DNA of 39,513 nt from Cladosporium sp. IMV 00045 (Eukaryota; Ascomycota; Dothideomycetes; Cladosporiales; Cladosporiaceae), in assembly GCA_001931905.2 (NCBI GenBank), contig MSJI02000367.1, positions 1 to 39,513 of the forward strand, written 5' to 3'. The position numbers and the translations under genes were made by a program. The notes under the pieces were generated by a model, which ran no database searches, was not told the origin of the DNA, and saw nothing but the letters and a program-made list of their open reading frames with translations. Below, piece by piece: positions 9,664 to 21,900 of the stretch. Position 1 is the first letter of the stretch. Each line of letters begins with the position of its first letter.

Positions 9664-11202
9664 TCATAGCGTGACGTAGAGCCCTGCCACCGCGCCGTTC
9701 TGCAACACCTCGAACATGACGCCGGGGAACTGGAACAGCCTCACATTGCCCAGCCATGCCTCGCCACCTCTCGTGCTCCCATCATCCACCTCGTCGCGAT
9801 CTTGGTCTGGCAAGAAGAAGCCGCTGTCCATCGGGTCGTCCCAGCAGCGGTTGATGACCCGGCCCATCGCCGTCTGGGGATCTGTCGCCGCCGAGGTGAA
9901 GGTTTGGAGGAGATGAGGCTTTAGTTCTGATTCGAAGTTACACTCGGAATGGAGGATCTGGTCAGGAGACGTCGTCGGTAGCTCGAGGAACCAGCGTAGC
10001 CGACGGTGGCGGTTGAAGGCCGCGCTGCCTGGGACATTGCCTTGGATGACCACTCGCTTGACGACCATATCTGGATTCGCGCTGGGCAGAGTGTTGTTGG
10101 CACGGCTACTTTCGGACTCACTTGGAGGTCCGACCAGAATATCCATACCATGGCCAAAGTAGCACCAATACGTGGCTCGGCTGGCACGCTCGACTGGATC
10201 TTCATCTGCGTCTTCTGAGTCAAAGTCGGTCTCGAAGCTATCGGTATTTGTCGATGAGTAACTAGATGGCTGTGATCCAGGGTGGAGACGACTGCCTGAT
10301 CTAGGGCGAGTGGCGCTGCCTGTACGCTTGTGAACAGGCAGAGCTGGAGTGCTGTCCTTGGCGGTAGGTTTGAAGGTAGCGTCTGGAGCTCCGAGTTCGG
10401 TTACGAGATCTTGTGGCGTCGTCTCGTTAAGATGGATCGTGAACGGAGGAGCAGGTTGGCGGCGCTCGAGTATGACATACTTGCCGGGCTCCACGATGGC
10501 CGACTCAATCTCCGCTGGAAGGTTTTCGCGCGGTCTCGCAGCCAGGGCAGTCGACCTTGGACCAGAAGGTTCTCTCAGGAACAAGTCTTTTCTCGTGTCG
10601 GCCCACGTTTTGCCTTCAAATATGGCCATCTGCGCGGCAGGGCCGGCAGCCTGTGAACCAAGCAGGGAGACATGGTCCTTATCCGGCGACCAAGCAGAGT
10701 GCTGCAAGGGGAAGTTGAACGCCACGCCTGGCCAGCTCAATACGTATGTTCCTTCAGCTTTGCCTGCAGGCGGCGGCATGTATTCGCCTGGATAAGAAGC
10801 ACCAAACATCTGGTAAACCCGTCTGAAAGCTGGACCTGCTGAAGACGACGTGATTTCTTGCGAACGGACAAGTTCCATGCTCTTATAAACCAACATGCTC
10901 TTCTTCAGGTCGGTAACCTCTATCAGGCGAAGGCGTTGGTCGGCCCCGTCGAAGCGCAGACGCAGGCCATTGTGTGGCAGGGTGACGACGATCGGCGCAG
11001 TGAGAGGCTCGGACTGGGAGAAGTGGACGTCGATGCTCGTGAAGAGGTCCTTGTCGGCGGCAATAGTGGAAAGGATGTCCTGTAGAGCAGCACCCAGGGC
11101 TATCTTATGGTCAGCGTGTGGCAGGGCGACTGATAGGAAGCGAGGCATACTCATGAAACCCAGGCCGTGGCCTGGATGTATCGTCCAAGGATCGGAAGCC
11201 AT
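9664..11202 (-). CDS. UPF0183 / PHAF1 family protein
   Basis: A single exon of 512 residues. The N-terminal half reads as the UPF0183 fold (MASDPWTIHPGHGLGF..., then a region with GVAFNFPL and AIFEG). It is followed by the family hallmark, an LGAPD-like segment preceded by Thr-Pro-Gln-Asp-Leu (about residues 265-280). The middle (about 285-335) is a low-complexity Ser/Arg/Asp-rich insert, and a second conserved block follows with YWCYFGHGMDILVG. The human relative PHAF1 (C16orf70) works with BCAS3 at phagophores in autophagy; a role here in autophagy or trafficking is inference. The chosen ATG is the first in frame and starts directly at the family-like sequence. The gene is divergent from kinesin-5. 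Confidence 0.85.
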   Translation of the reverse strand: MASDPWTIHPGHGLGFMSMPRFLSVALPHADHKIALGAALQDILSTIAADKDLFTSIDVHFSQSEPLTAPIVVTLPHNGLRLRFDGADQRLRLIEVTDLKKSMLVYKSMELVRSQEITSSSAGPAFRRVYQMFGASYPGEYMPPPAGKAEGTYVLSWPGVAFNFPLQHSAWSPDKDHVSLLGSQAAGPAAQMAIFEGKTWADTRKDLFLREPSGPRSTALAARPRENLPAEIESAIVEPGKYVILERRQPAPPFTIHLNETTPQDLVTELGAPDATFKPTAKDSTPALPVHKRTGSATRPRSGSRLHPGSQPSSYSSTNTDSFETDFDSEDADEDPVERASRATYWCYFGHGMDILVGPPSESESSRANNTLPSANPDMVVKRVVIQGNVPGSAAFNRHRRLRWFLELPTTSPDQILHSECNFESELKPHLLQTFTSAATDPQTAMGRVINRCWDDPMDSGFFLPDQDRDEVDDGSTRGGEAWLGNVRLFQFPGVMFEVLQNGAVAGLYVTL

Positions 11203-11832
11203 GTTGCAATGTAATAGAAGTAGGTAGTTCTTAGGGATGTTGGGTGAGTATTAGGTTCGTTCTATGGCATAGAGTCACGGTCACGGGGGACGTAATGGGA
11301 GGATGCGATCCTCCACCCTCATGGCGGCAGCAATCATGTGCACATTGTCTTGTCTTGGGCGTGGCAGGTAGAGTTATTAATTGTTAGGGAAGGACGGCGA
11401 AGTGAATGACGTTTGTTAAATCACAGTATGGTCTCCTGCAATGAAGTAGTCACCACGACCGACCAAGAGACTCACAGGATGGATGTATGAACGAATGGTG
11501 CATGTGGCCGATGTCATCCCACCCCCCTCCCCTCACCATCATCAGCAGCCTAGTGCAGGGCAGCTCTGGCTCACCATCTCTCCCACTCGCTTGTGGCTGC
11601 TGCTGGCCCGCGGCTTTCGTTCAAAGCCCGCCCGCTTAGGCCGTTGTCTGGCTGAAGCTGCTTTGTTGACGGGTGTTGTTGACGCTAGCCCTGAATTGGC
11701 CGAGCTTGCTGTCTGCATTTGCTTGTGCAGATACACACACAAGCACATGCAGGCTTCTTCCCGGTGACATCTATATACACATTCCGCCCTTGCTTTGCAT
11801 ACCGCGCATGTGTGGTCTTGCTCCGACATAGC
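11203..11832. promoter_or_regulatory. Divergent promoter region, UPF0183 gene / kinesin-5
   Basis: These 630 bases separate outward-read genes. A pyrimidine-rich run near 11520-11535 lies on the kinesin side, as in many fungal promoters. No TATA box is evident, and the short open frames here lack support. Confidence 0.45.
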
Positions 11833-14800
11833 ATGGCCGCTCCCAACCAGCGCTCTTTCGCTGGAACAACAACAACAACCAAGAAAGTCCCTACAATGCG
11901 ACCACCTACTACCACAACATCGCGTCTGGGCGTAAACAGAGCCCAGACGGCGACACCCACATTCAATGGCAGATCGTCGCCCACAGGATCCGTTAAGCAG
12001 CGCACGCCGAAGCGCAAGGCGGTTTCTGAAATGGATGTTCCCGGAGGCGAGGAGACCAACATCAATGTCGTCGTCAGGTGCAGAGGGCGCAATGACCGCG
12101 AGGTTCGCGAAAACAGTGGCGTTGTGGTCTCTACCAATGGCGTGAAGGGCTCACAGGTCGAGCTGTCCATGGGTCCGAGTGCTGTGAGCAACAAGACCTA
12201 CCAGTTTGACAAGGTCTTCTCTCCTGCCGCCGACCAAGGAATGGTCTTCGACGAAGTCGTTGCGCCGATCTTGGATGAGGTATGCATCTGCGCATTCGTC
12301 TTGTTTCAACGCTTAGCTAACACGCGCTTAGGTACTCGACGGCTTCAACTGTACTATCTTCGCGTACGGCCAGACCGGCACTGGCAAAACCTACACCATG
12401 TCTGGCGACATCTCCGACGTCCTCCCTATACCCGACGCAGCCGGTATTGTACCTCGAGTGCTGAACAGTCTCTTCAGCAAGCTCGGCGATGACGAAGCAG
12501 AAAAGAGCGAGCACAGCGTCAAATGTTCCTTCATCGAACTGTACAACGAAGAGCTTCGCGACCTGCTCTCTGCCGACGATGCGACCAAGCTGAAAATCTA
12601 CGACGAAGCGAACAAGAGTGGCCGAACGACAACGATGGTGCAGGGTATGGAAGAGACGCATATTAAGAGCGCGTCCAGCGGTATCAAGCTCCTTCGCGAC
12701 GGCAGCCACAAACGACAGGTCGCCGCTACCAAGTGCAATGACCTCTCGTCTAGATCGCACACTGTCTTCACCGTAACTGTCTACATGAAGCGCGCATCCG
12801 ACGCTGGCGAGGATTACGTTGCAGCCGGCAAGCTCAACTTGGTGGATTTGGCTGGGTCGGAGAACATTCAGCGATCTGGAGCCGAGAACAAGCGCGCCGC
12901 AGAGGCTGGTCTGATCAACAAGTCGTTGTTGACCCTCGGTCGCGTAATAAACGCCCTTGTCGACAAGAGCAGCCATATTCCCTACAGAGAGTCTAAGCTC
13001 ACGCGACTATTGCAAGATTCATTGGGTGGTAGGACCAAAACGTGTATCATTGCTACTCTGTCACCCGCGAAGAGTAATCTGGAGGAAACTATCTCAACAC
13101 TCGACTACGCTTTCCGCGCGAAGAACATTAGGAACAAACCGCAGGTCAACCAGACTGTGTCGAAGAAGACTTTGTTTAAGGAATTCACCTCGGAGATCGA
13201 GAAGCTCAAGTCTGAGCTGATTGCGACTCGTCAGCGTAATGGTGTCTATCTCACAGCTGAGCGCTTTGAAGAGATTACTACCGAATCTGAGAGCCGGAAG
13301 ATTTTGTCTGAAGAGCAGCGCGACAAGATCGAGACCATGGAAACCAACCTTCGCAATAAGGTTCAAGAACTCTTCGCCTTGACCACCAATTTTCAAAGCA
13401 TGAAAAAGAACAATGAGCAGACAAAGATGATGCTCGAGGGAACGAAGAGTCTTTTGGAGAAGACCGAGATAGTACTGGATCACACGAAGACATCGTTGGC
13501 GGAGGAGAGTTACCTGCGTGAGGCTCACGAGGCCACAGAGGGAAAGCTTACTGGAATCGGACAAGATCTCATCGGGACGCTTGGAACAACGACAGACCAC
13601 ATTGAGCGTTTGCACTCCAAGTTGAGGAGGCGCTCTGATTTGCAATCGACCAACAGATCCAAGTGGGCCGAGTCTCGTACGCTGGTATCTGGGACCACGC
13701 TTTCTGTCGAGGAAAGAATTGAGGCTTTGCGAAGCCAGCAGGAGGACCTCCTTTCCAGCCTTTCTGGTCGCATGCAATCTTTCGTTTCGGATGAGCTCCA
13801 GGAGCTGCAGTCTTCCCAGGCTTTCCTGCAAGAAAAGGCGGATGCCTTCCAGCAATCGGAGGCTGAGGTCAATGCGCAGAACGCAGAATCCAAGGAAGAT
13901 CTGAACAAGGTTCTCGAAGAGATCCGGACTTTGAGGGAGGATGTCAAGGAGAAGGTCGGATCCGGTCTGAACGATCTTTCAGCCGCCGCACAACGCATCA
14001 GCGCTGGTATCAGCACAGAACTGGACGCCTTCCACGGCCAGCTGCAGGACTCCTACGTCACTCTGGGACGCGAGTTCAAGACAATCTTCGAAGATCTCAT
14101 TCGCAGAATGCATGAGCAGCAGGCAGAGGCTCAGCGTCTCAGAGAAGAGATGGCTTCAGCCAATGCTGCATTTGTTGAGGCCAGCCAGGTATCGCACACT
14201 CAGCTCCAGAAATCGATCGAAGAAGAGCGCCAGATCGCGGCCACCGAACGCGCTACGCTCTTGGCCAGTATCACTGGCTTGATCAATGACTCCGCATCGG
14301 CGCAGGATGCTCGCATGGACGCACATCTCGAAATCGCCAACAAGCGAGTCAAGGTTTCTGAAGATGAGTACCAAGCCGCGCAGCAAGTATATGGCGATGG
14401 CATGGATGCCTGGAACGGCAGCTCGCAGTCTCTCATTGACTCTTCTGTTCAGTCGAGAGAGAGTATCAAGGCTAGACTCAAGGGCGACTGGGCTTCTGCA
14501 AACGACCACACTACCAAGATCACAGAGACGACCAACGCCGTACACGGTGAAACTGTTCGTATCGTCGACGACCAGATGGCGCAGATGGACAACCAGCTCG
14601 TGGCTCTTGATGAGATCGTCGCTCGTGTGAAGGCACAGAACGAAGAGCACCACAAAGCGCACACCTCCAGCTTGGCTCAATTGGCTGGCAATGTCCAGGA
14701 GAGCTATCAGAGCATCGGCAAGCATTTCGAGGTTTCATACGACCGCACCAAGGCGCTGGACTCGGACATGCAGGAGCGTACACAGTCTCTGCAAGAGACG

Positions 14801-15499
14801 CTGCCTAGTCTCGATGCTGACAGCGAAATCCGTGAGCCTCTGCGTATCATGCGTGATGAGCTGACAGCGGCCCAAATCGCCGAGTATCAAGCCACTGGCG
14901 AAACTCCCGCAAAGACCCACTACGCATACCCGCAGACGCTGCCCAAGACAGAAGACCACGAGAGCCTCCTTGATCGCATGCGTGGCGGTACAGGTCAAGT
15001 CAAACGTCCGGCTTCGCCCATCAAATCGCCCAACAAGCGATCGCCTAGGAAGATGATGCGCACCAGCCCGACCAAAGCTTTCGCCGGCGTAAGCAAACCG
15101 CTCGCCAGTCCCACGAAGACTCACGTCTTCACCGACACGCCGCCGGTCCTTAAGCTCCCTCAGCCGTCCTCAGAGCCCAACACCCGCCCGACAACAGCAA
15201 ACGCCAACCTCCCGACCCTTAGAGAAGTCGACGTGAACGTGGCGAACGCAGCCGTGGTGGCACAACACGCGCCGCCCGCGGAGGAAAGTGAGGTTGTCGA
15301 GTCCGAGAGCAAACTCGCCGAGATTCCTCCACTAAAGAGGCAGAACACGCACCCTCCGCCAACTTCACAAGCAACTGAAAGCAAGTTGCCCATGAAGAGG
15401 CGAACGGTCGCCGGGCTGGCCGTCGAGGGTAGAGAGAATTTGGGCGCTGGTATGGAGCCTGCTCCTGGCAGGCGGTTGAGGCCTCGTGGAAGCAACTGA
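11833..15499 (+). CDS. bimC: Kinesin-5 (BimC/Cut7/Eg5) mitotic motor
   Basis: Two exons, 11833-12279 and 12332-15499, joined across a 52-bp phase-0 intron; 1204 residues, the usual family length. A basic, low-complexity N-terminus (1-75) precedes the motor domain (about 76-430). That domain has the P-loop GQTGTGKT at 162-169, the switch I motif NDLSSRSH and the switch II motif LVDLAGSEN. A neck linker and long coiled-coil stalk follow. The tail carries a BimC box, TGETPAKTHYAYP, whose Thr is residue 1007, the site phosphorylated by CDK1 in this family. It is followed by several Ser-Pro and Thr-Pro sites in a Lys/Arg-rich tail. Kinesin-5 tetramers slide antiparallel spindle microtubules apart. 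The start at 11833 gives a normal N-terminus; the frame runs 38 codons further up without homology. Confidence 0.97.
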
Positions 15500-16308
15500 G
15501 GTGTTTGAGTGATTGCCGAGAATCGTTCTTTTGTTCTTTTCATTTTACACTGGAGAAGTGACAGATGTAGATGGGAGGAGATCAAGCGTGGAAGTTTTTG
15601 ATTAGACGGCATTTAACTTGCCCCTTTTTTTCGTATTAGTCTTTTCTTATAGAGTATACCTAGCCATAAGTTCACCTTCGCTCGTTTGTGGCCTTTTCTT
15701 TCGATTCAACTGTGCATTTACTGTCTTGAGTGTGTGCCAGCTTGCCATTCACGTTCTCCGTTCCCGTGCCTTCTGACGGGTGTTCACATGAAGTTCAAGC
15801 ACAACCAGCGATACAAAATCGTACGATAATCGGCGACAAGGTGAGTATCTGCGTCCGCTTCCGTTAACTCCCAATCGATGGAGCTTACTACTCCACTGCT
15901 TCAATGGGGAGCACAAACCATCCACACTATTGTCCTGAAGTGAAGTATTTGACGAGAAGACAAGAGTGGATCGACACATCTCCAAGATTGTAGTGGACCC
16001 TCCGCAACTTCAACCATCCCCGCACAGCGCAAGCGCAAGTCAAGCTAATTTCCGTGTCCGTGTCGAAGTGTCTTCAACTACTCCAGACGTTGCTCCTCTT
16101 GTTTCCTTCTCGCAAACTATAAAAGGCCCTTGCCATTGATCGTTCTCGGTTTGATAGTGGCAAAGAGGAAGTGCCTGGCTTGTACAAACGATCTCATACA
16201 ACAACACCTGGACGACCCTCCTCCGCGCCAATCTCCACCTCCGCCTCTACCACCTGCGCGAATACCACCACACCACAACCACAACCACCCCTCCACATAT
16301 CCGCCAAC
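15500..16308. other. Intergenic stretch: kinesin-5 3' end and ERG9 promoter
   Basis: About 0.8 kb. The first part is AT-richer and should be the kinesin-5 3' untranslated region. The second part is the ERG9 promoter and a CA/CT-rich leader (about 16190-16300). I looked for a sterol regulatory element of the TCGTATA kind and found no convincing copy. Confidence 0.5.
16118..16124 (+). promoter_or_regulatory. TATA box of ERG9
   Basis: TATAAAA followed by GG lies about 190 bp before the ERG9 start codon. With a leader of roughly 150 bases this is a plausible core promoter. Confidence 0.55.
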
Positions 16309-17900
16309 ATGCCTTCAGTCTCTTCAGTCGCATACTACCTCATCCACATCGGTGAACTGCGCTCGATCATCCAGTGGAAACTGTGGCACGAGCCTGTGCA
16401 CGAGCGCGATGAGGACAAGGAGTCGGAGAACCTGAAGGAGTGCTTCCGCCTGCTCAAGCTCACCTCGCGCTCCTTCGCCGCCGTCATTCAGGAGCTGCAC
16501 CCGGAACTGCTGGTCCCTGTCTGCCTGTTCTACCTCATCCTGAGAGGCCTGGATACCATCGAGGATGACATGACCATTCCTCTCGCGACTAAGGAGCCTA
16601 TGCTTCGCGAGTTTGATCAGTACCTTGACGATGAGACTTGGAACTTTGACGGCAATGGACCGAATGAGAAGGACCGCGAGCTGCTGGTTAAGTTTGATGT
16701 GGTGGGTAGGGAGTTCAAGCCTGTGAAGGAGGCGTACAAGGTTATTATCAGGGACATTACCAAGAGGATGGGCAACGGCATGGCCGATTATGCGAAGAAC
16801 GCGGAGCACAACGAGAAGGGAGTCAACACAATCAAGGACTACGAGCTGTACTGCCACTACGTCGCTGGTCTGGTCGGCGAGGGTCTCACCAGGCTGTTTG
16901 TGGAGGCTGGTCTGGCCAACCCGGTCCTGCTGAAGAGGCCGGAGCTGATGGAGAGCATGGGACAGTTCCTGCAGCAGACCAACATCATCCGCGACATCAG
17001 GGAAGACCACGACGACAAGCGCTACTTCTGGCCCCGCCAGGTCTGGAGCAAGTACGTCAACAGCCTGCCCGAGATTTTCCTCCCCGAAAACAAGGAGAAG
17101 GCCCTCCAGTGCCAGAGCGAAATGGTGCTCCTCGCCCTGCAGAAGGCCGAAGACTGCCTCTTCTACATGGCCGGCGTCAAGGAGCAATCCGTCTTCAACT
17201 TCGTCGCCATCCCGCAAAGCATGGCCATCGCGACCCTCGAGCTTTGCTTCCAGAACTACGCCATGTTCGAGCGCAACATCAAGATCACCAAGGGCGAGGC
17301 CTGCCAGCTGATGTGGAAGAGCACGCAAAACCTGCAGCTCGTGTGCGAGATCTTCCGCGAGCACGCCCGCAAGATCCACGCCAAGAACAAGCCCACCGAC
17401 CCGGCTTTCCTCGACATCAGCATCGCCTGCGGCAAGATCGAGCGCTTCATCGAGACCATCTTCCCCTCGCAGACGGCCAGGACGCTGACCGAGGGCGGGC
17501 CCTCCCCGGCCGCTGTGGCGTCGAGTCCGGCCCCGCCACCTGTGCCTGAGACTCCCGAGGAGGAGGCGAAGAGGAAGGAGGATGAGCGCCAGAACAGAAT
17601 GGACATGCTCATCGTCATCGGCTCCGTCGGCGCTTCTCTGCTCTTCGTTTCGTCCATCATGGTAAGTCTTATTCTATCCCAACTCACCAAATGCGCCAGC
17701 AATACTAACAAGAATCCCCTTCACAGCTCGGCGTGGCATGGTACTTCGGCGCCCGCTTCGACCTGGCCTTCAAGTCCCTCGCGTCAGGCAACTTTCGCCC
17801 CGGCGCCGAGGTCTACGCCGAAGAAATGGCAAAGTCGGCTTCCAGCTCGGCCGCCGCGGCCGCCACCAGTGCTGTTGAGGCTGTGAGAGATGAGCTGTAG
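16309..17900 (+). CDS. ERG9: Squalene synthase (farnesyl-diphosphate farnesyltransferase)
   Basis: Two exons, 16309-17661 and 17727-17900, with a 65-bp phase-0 intron; 508 residues. The enzyme joins two farnesyl diphosphates head to head and reduces the product to squalene with NADPH, the first committed step to ergosterol, at the ER membrane. Asp-rich motif 1 is [10 protein letters not shown] (residues 78-87) and motif 2 is NIIRDIRED (225-233); the [11 protein letters not shown] segment and the long helical core also fit. A hydrophobic segment beginning at about residue 433 ([20 protein letters not shown]) is continued across the intron into exon 2 and anchors the C-terminus. A Pro-rich linker (about 400-420) precedes it. 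The frame extends upstream to 16171, but those residues are low-complexity leader; the protein begins [11 protein letters not shown]. Confidence 0.98.
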
Positions 17901-18921
17901 AAAAAGGGGCGTGGGTGCGGTGGCGACCGACGTATGAAGGGTAGGCTTTTTCCTTTTCATGTTGGCAGGAGGTTGGGTTTACATTTGTTGCTTTAATGAA
18001 AGCAAAAATAGGAATGTACAGCGTTGTAATTCTGGATTGTGTCTATTATTTTCTTGCTTGCTTTTAAGATTCTGCTTTCCGGATTGAAGGGGAGCGTATT
18101 GTGTATGTTTTGTCAGTCAATGTCGCTCTTCAAGGATTTGATTCCCTCTGGTGGTACATGCCCTGCCCATTCGATTCATCATGGGTGGGTGTACTTCGCC
18201 GTCGGACTAAAATCAGGGTTTACTTAAAGGTACATCTAGCTATCAGACCTTTGTTCTCGAAAGGCCGAAGTGGTTATCAAGACTCGTCACCAAACCTGAC
18301 AATCACGTACAATTCAGGGAAGAGATAAGGGTTAGACATATTGATGTCGAATAATTACAAGGCTATCTAGCTCAAGGTAAAAACCTCTACTCAAGAGTAA
18401 TTAGCGTTGCCATATTGTCTGACAGTACTTGGCCAATTCGTTCAGAAATAGGATATCGGGATAAACCTTGATTCTATGTGAATACCGTAGAGAGCGGTAC
18501 AGAGTGCTATGCTGAGTGGCGTCCCAATCTATATTCTGATCAGGCTTCAAAACCTACCTGATACCTCATCTTGGCCGGATGCTGCTTTTTCAAATCTTTA
18601 CAACCTCATCGCAAAGGGTAAATAGCACCGACATCTTCTGGAGAAAGTGGTGTAAGGAAGCGGCTGGATTTGTTTCTCAGATGTTGTTCATTAGATGCTG
18701 GAGCGAAGTTCTGAGTCCGCGGCACTCATGTTGACGATTCCGCATCTGCAAGTGTATGTCATCTTTTCAGGGGATCGGTGCGTTCAAGTGAAAGCCTAAT
18801 TCGACTCGTACATGGCCAGTTACTTGGGACATGACATGGATGTTCGGATTCGATTTCTGGGCTTTGCTCGTCAATGGCTAAAGTAGGGATTTCATTCTTT
18901 TCTGACCACACCCCACTCTCG
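17901..18921. other. Convergent intergenic stretch, ERG9 / ankyrin-TPR gene
   Basis: About 1 kb between two 3' ends. The part at about 18200-18500 is visibly AT-richer than its surroundings. I see no gene, repeat or RNA in it; the open frames are short and unsupported. Confidence 0.5.
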
Positions 18922-21900
18922 TTAATTGTACAGCATCTGGCAAATAGAAGACTTATGTTCGCTCCCGAGTCTCTGCACTGCTTCCCGGCAGCTCTTCGTC
19001 CAGTGGGATCCGGGACCCAGGGTCTTCTCATAGCCATTTCCGGCTTGCTCGTACAATGAGATGGCCTCGTCAAAACGGCCGAGAGCCTCCATCACTCTTG
19101 CGAGCTCACATGTGCTGTCCAAAGTCTCGGAATTCTCCGGTCCAAGGTTCTTTTGCCTCCCTTCTATCGCACGCCGCAGCAGGCTCTCCGCTTCCACGTA
19201 TTCTTCCAGAAAGTAAAGTGATACCGCTAGGTCGTGGGCGTTTTGCAATGTGTCCGAATGTTCTTCTCCCAAGACTTCCTCTCTGGTTCCCAGCAGCTCC
19301 TGGTGCATTTTGCAAGCATCTATATACTTGCCTTGCTTCCTCAGACAATTGGCCAGACCGCGCTTGCTCTGTAGCGTTTCCGAACCGAATACTCCGAACC
19401 GAGAACTACTCCCTTTCACACCTCGGATGTACATTGCTTCCGCTTCCTCCCACTTCTCTTGATTCTCGTAAATAAGAGCAAGTACGTCGATGATGTCAAG
19501 AACAGATAGATCGATCTCCTCGTTCTTCCCGCTTTCAAAATCCAGCGCACGTTGAAGAATTCTTTCAGCCTTCTCCGTAAAACCTATGACAGGCAAACTT
19601 CCTGCCAGCTTGCAGAGAGGGGCTGACTTGGTATCTTTCGAGGATCCACTACTTTCGCGCCTTTCGTACTCTAGCCAAGCTTCTTCAATCATTTGATCAG
19701 CCTCGTCAGACGTCAAGGGCCCAGCGCCCCTATCAAGCAACAATTCCAAGCTCGGTGCATGGCCGCTCATCGATGCAGCTTTGAGGCAGCTGCCGTATTT
19801 TCCGCCCCGTGCATTCACGTCGGCGCCTGAATCCAGGAGGATTCTTATAACTTGGTAACGATTACGAGCTGACGCAGCTTGGAGCGGGCTGCCGTATGGA
19901 CCGCCTTGGATGTTGACATCCGCACCTGCATTCAGGAGAAGTTGGACTACGTCGACATTGCCGCATACCGACGCAGCTTGGAGCGCACTGCCGTATTCTC
20001 CCGCTGTTGCATTTGCGTTGGCCCCAGCCTTCCGTAGAAGTCGCGCTATGCCTACATGGCCACCGCCTGATGCAGCCATAAGTGCGGTGCCATAGAAGCC
20101 GCCTTGTTGATTGACATATGCGCCAGCTTCTAAAAGCAGTTGCACCACATCTTCGTGGCCTCTTGACGATGCAGCTTGAAGTGCGGTACAATCCAACCCA
20201 TCTTGACGATTCGGATCGGCCCCTTTGTCTAAGAGCACCTGCACCACGTCGGAGTGGCCCCCAAGAGACGCAGCGATCAGTGCAGCACCAGCACCGCTGG
20301 GAGTGTCCGAATGTGGTTGGGCGCCGCGCTCTAGGAGAAGTCGCACGATGCCTGCGTGGCCATTCGACGAGGCGACATACAAGGGACTTACATTTGAAGA
20401 AACGCAGTTGGGGCTTGCGCCCTTTTCCAGTAGATGGAGTATACGGGATGACTGTCCTTCGGAACAAGAGCGAATCAGTTCAGTCGCGATGGAATCCTTG
20501 TCAGGATCTTGCGAAGCGTCACTTGACCCGGCAGGATCGACATCCAGATCAGTGGTTCCCTGCCTATCGTCGCTCTGGTCAGAGTGAACAGATGTCAGGT
20601 CTGAAACTCTTCGCGAGTCGTCACTTTGGTCAGAGGCCAGCCTCAAGGAATCATCGTCGCCCACCCCACGGTCCAGCTCCATGTTTCTGGGCAACGCAAA
20701 GCATGAGATCCGCTCAAGATGGTGTGCGATATGTTTTATGAGATTCTGGCTCTTTCCAAGCCTGCTGACAGGTACCAGGCACAAGGGACAAAGATCCCTG
20801 TCGTCTTCTCTCACCGTTGCAGAAGATTCTATGACAGCTTGCAAGTGGTAAGGCTCCACATCTTGATGTTCCCGCTCGAGGTGTGACCGGTATGCTTCTG
20901 CAGTGGTGAAAGCGACGTTGTGATGGTCACGGCATTTCCATAGTTGTCGATGACAGGCATCTTCGTGCAACACCCATGCATTGCGGCTACCAAACAAATG
21001 TTCGGAGAGCTTGCAATCCGTATACGTGCAAGAATAAGGCTGCAAATCCTCCAGCATATGCTTTCTAGTCAAGTCAGCCGTGATGGCATGCCATGGCAGG
21101 TATGTAGGAAACTCACCTCCATCGACTGCGCGTCGCTTCCTTTGCAGGGCAGAGGATGAAGCAATATGGGCATTCGAAATGTTCACTATCTGTCTCAGGT
21201 GGTCTAGGAAGCATCGCCTCGTGGCCTTCCAAATCTCTGGCTGTGCTTGCTGACGGTGCGATTGAGAGTGCGTCATCTTGGCCAGTTGGTATTGGTATGT
21301 ACTTGGTGGCTGTTGTCTCCGTGTGAGGCCCGTGTGATCGCGATGGAGCATGGGGTGTCTTGTTTTGCTCTTCGGTGGCTCGATTTTTCCCACTTTGATC
21401 ATCTCGACCTATAAGTGGAAGGCCATCTCTTGACTCATCGTCTTCATCAGAAGTAATCTTGGCCAATCTCTGTTTGTGTCTCGACCAGTATTTGAACTTT
21501 CGGCGTCGCTTCGTGATTGCTGCTGCAAGACGGTCGGTGAAAGGACATTCAGAGGCTTCTATGAGCTCCGGATCTCCATGTGCGACTTCGCGGCCAAGTG
21601 ACTTTGTCAAGACTTCTTTTCTGAGATCATTCAGCAAGCTTATCACATGAAGCCGGTCGAGTGGATTGAATGTTTCACCAAACTCGAACGTGGTGTCTTG
21701 TATCACCTCGCGATACAGCAGGGCCTTCTCAGGCGCCACCTTCGCACCCGGTCGGCGAATGCTGAATGAAAGCTTGTAGAGGGTTTTGATAGTATCGTTG
21801 ATGTTCTGTGATCGCAACACAAGTTCCGGAAGCTGGACCTGGGAGATGTCGCTCGCTGTATCGTCCGAATCGCTGTCGAAACCTGATGCTTGTTCCTCGT

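Noticed and set aside
13094..13855. 253-codon antisense frame in kinesin-5
   Set aside because: A shadow of the coiled-coil codons on the other strand; no family resemblance.
16324..17379. 351-codon open frame antisense to ERG9
   Set aside because: It mirrors the strongly C/G-biased third positions of ERG9, gives a Leu/Val/His/Asp-rich product without domains, and lies wholly inside a certain gene.
2848..17900. A secondary-metabolite cluster joining GMC oxidoreductase, amidase and squalene synthase
   Set aside because: No PKS, NRPS, terpene cyclase, P450 or cluster regulator is present; ERG9 is a housekeeping gene and is separated by kinesin-5 and the UPF0183 gene.
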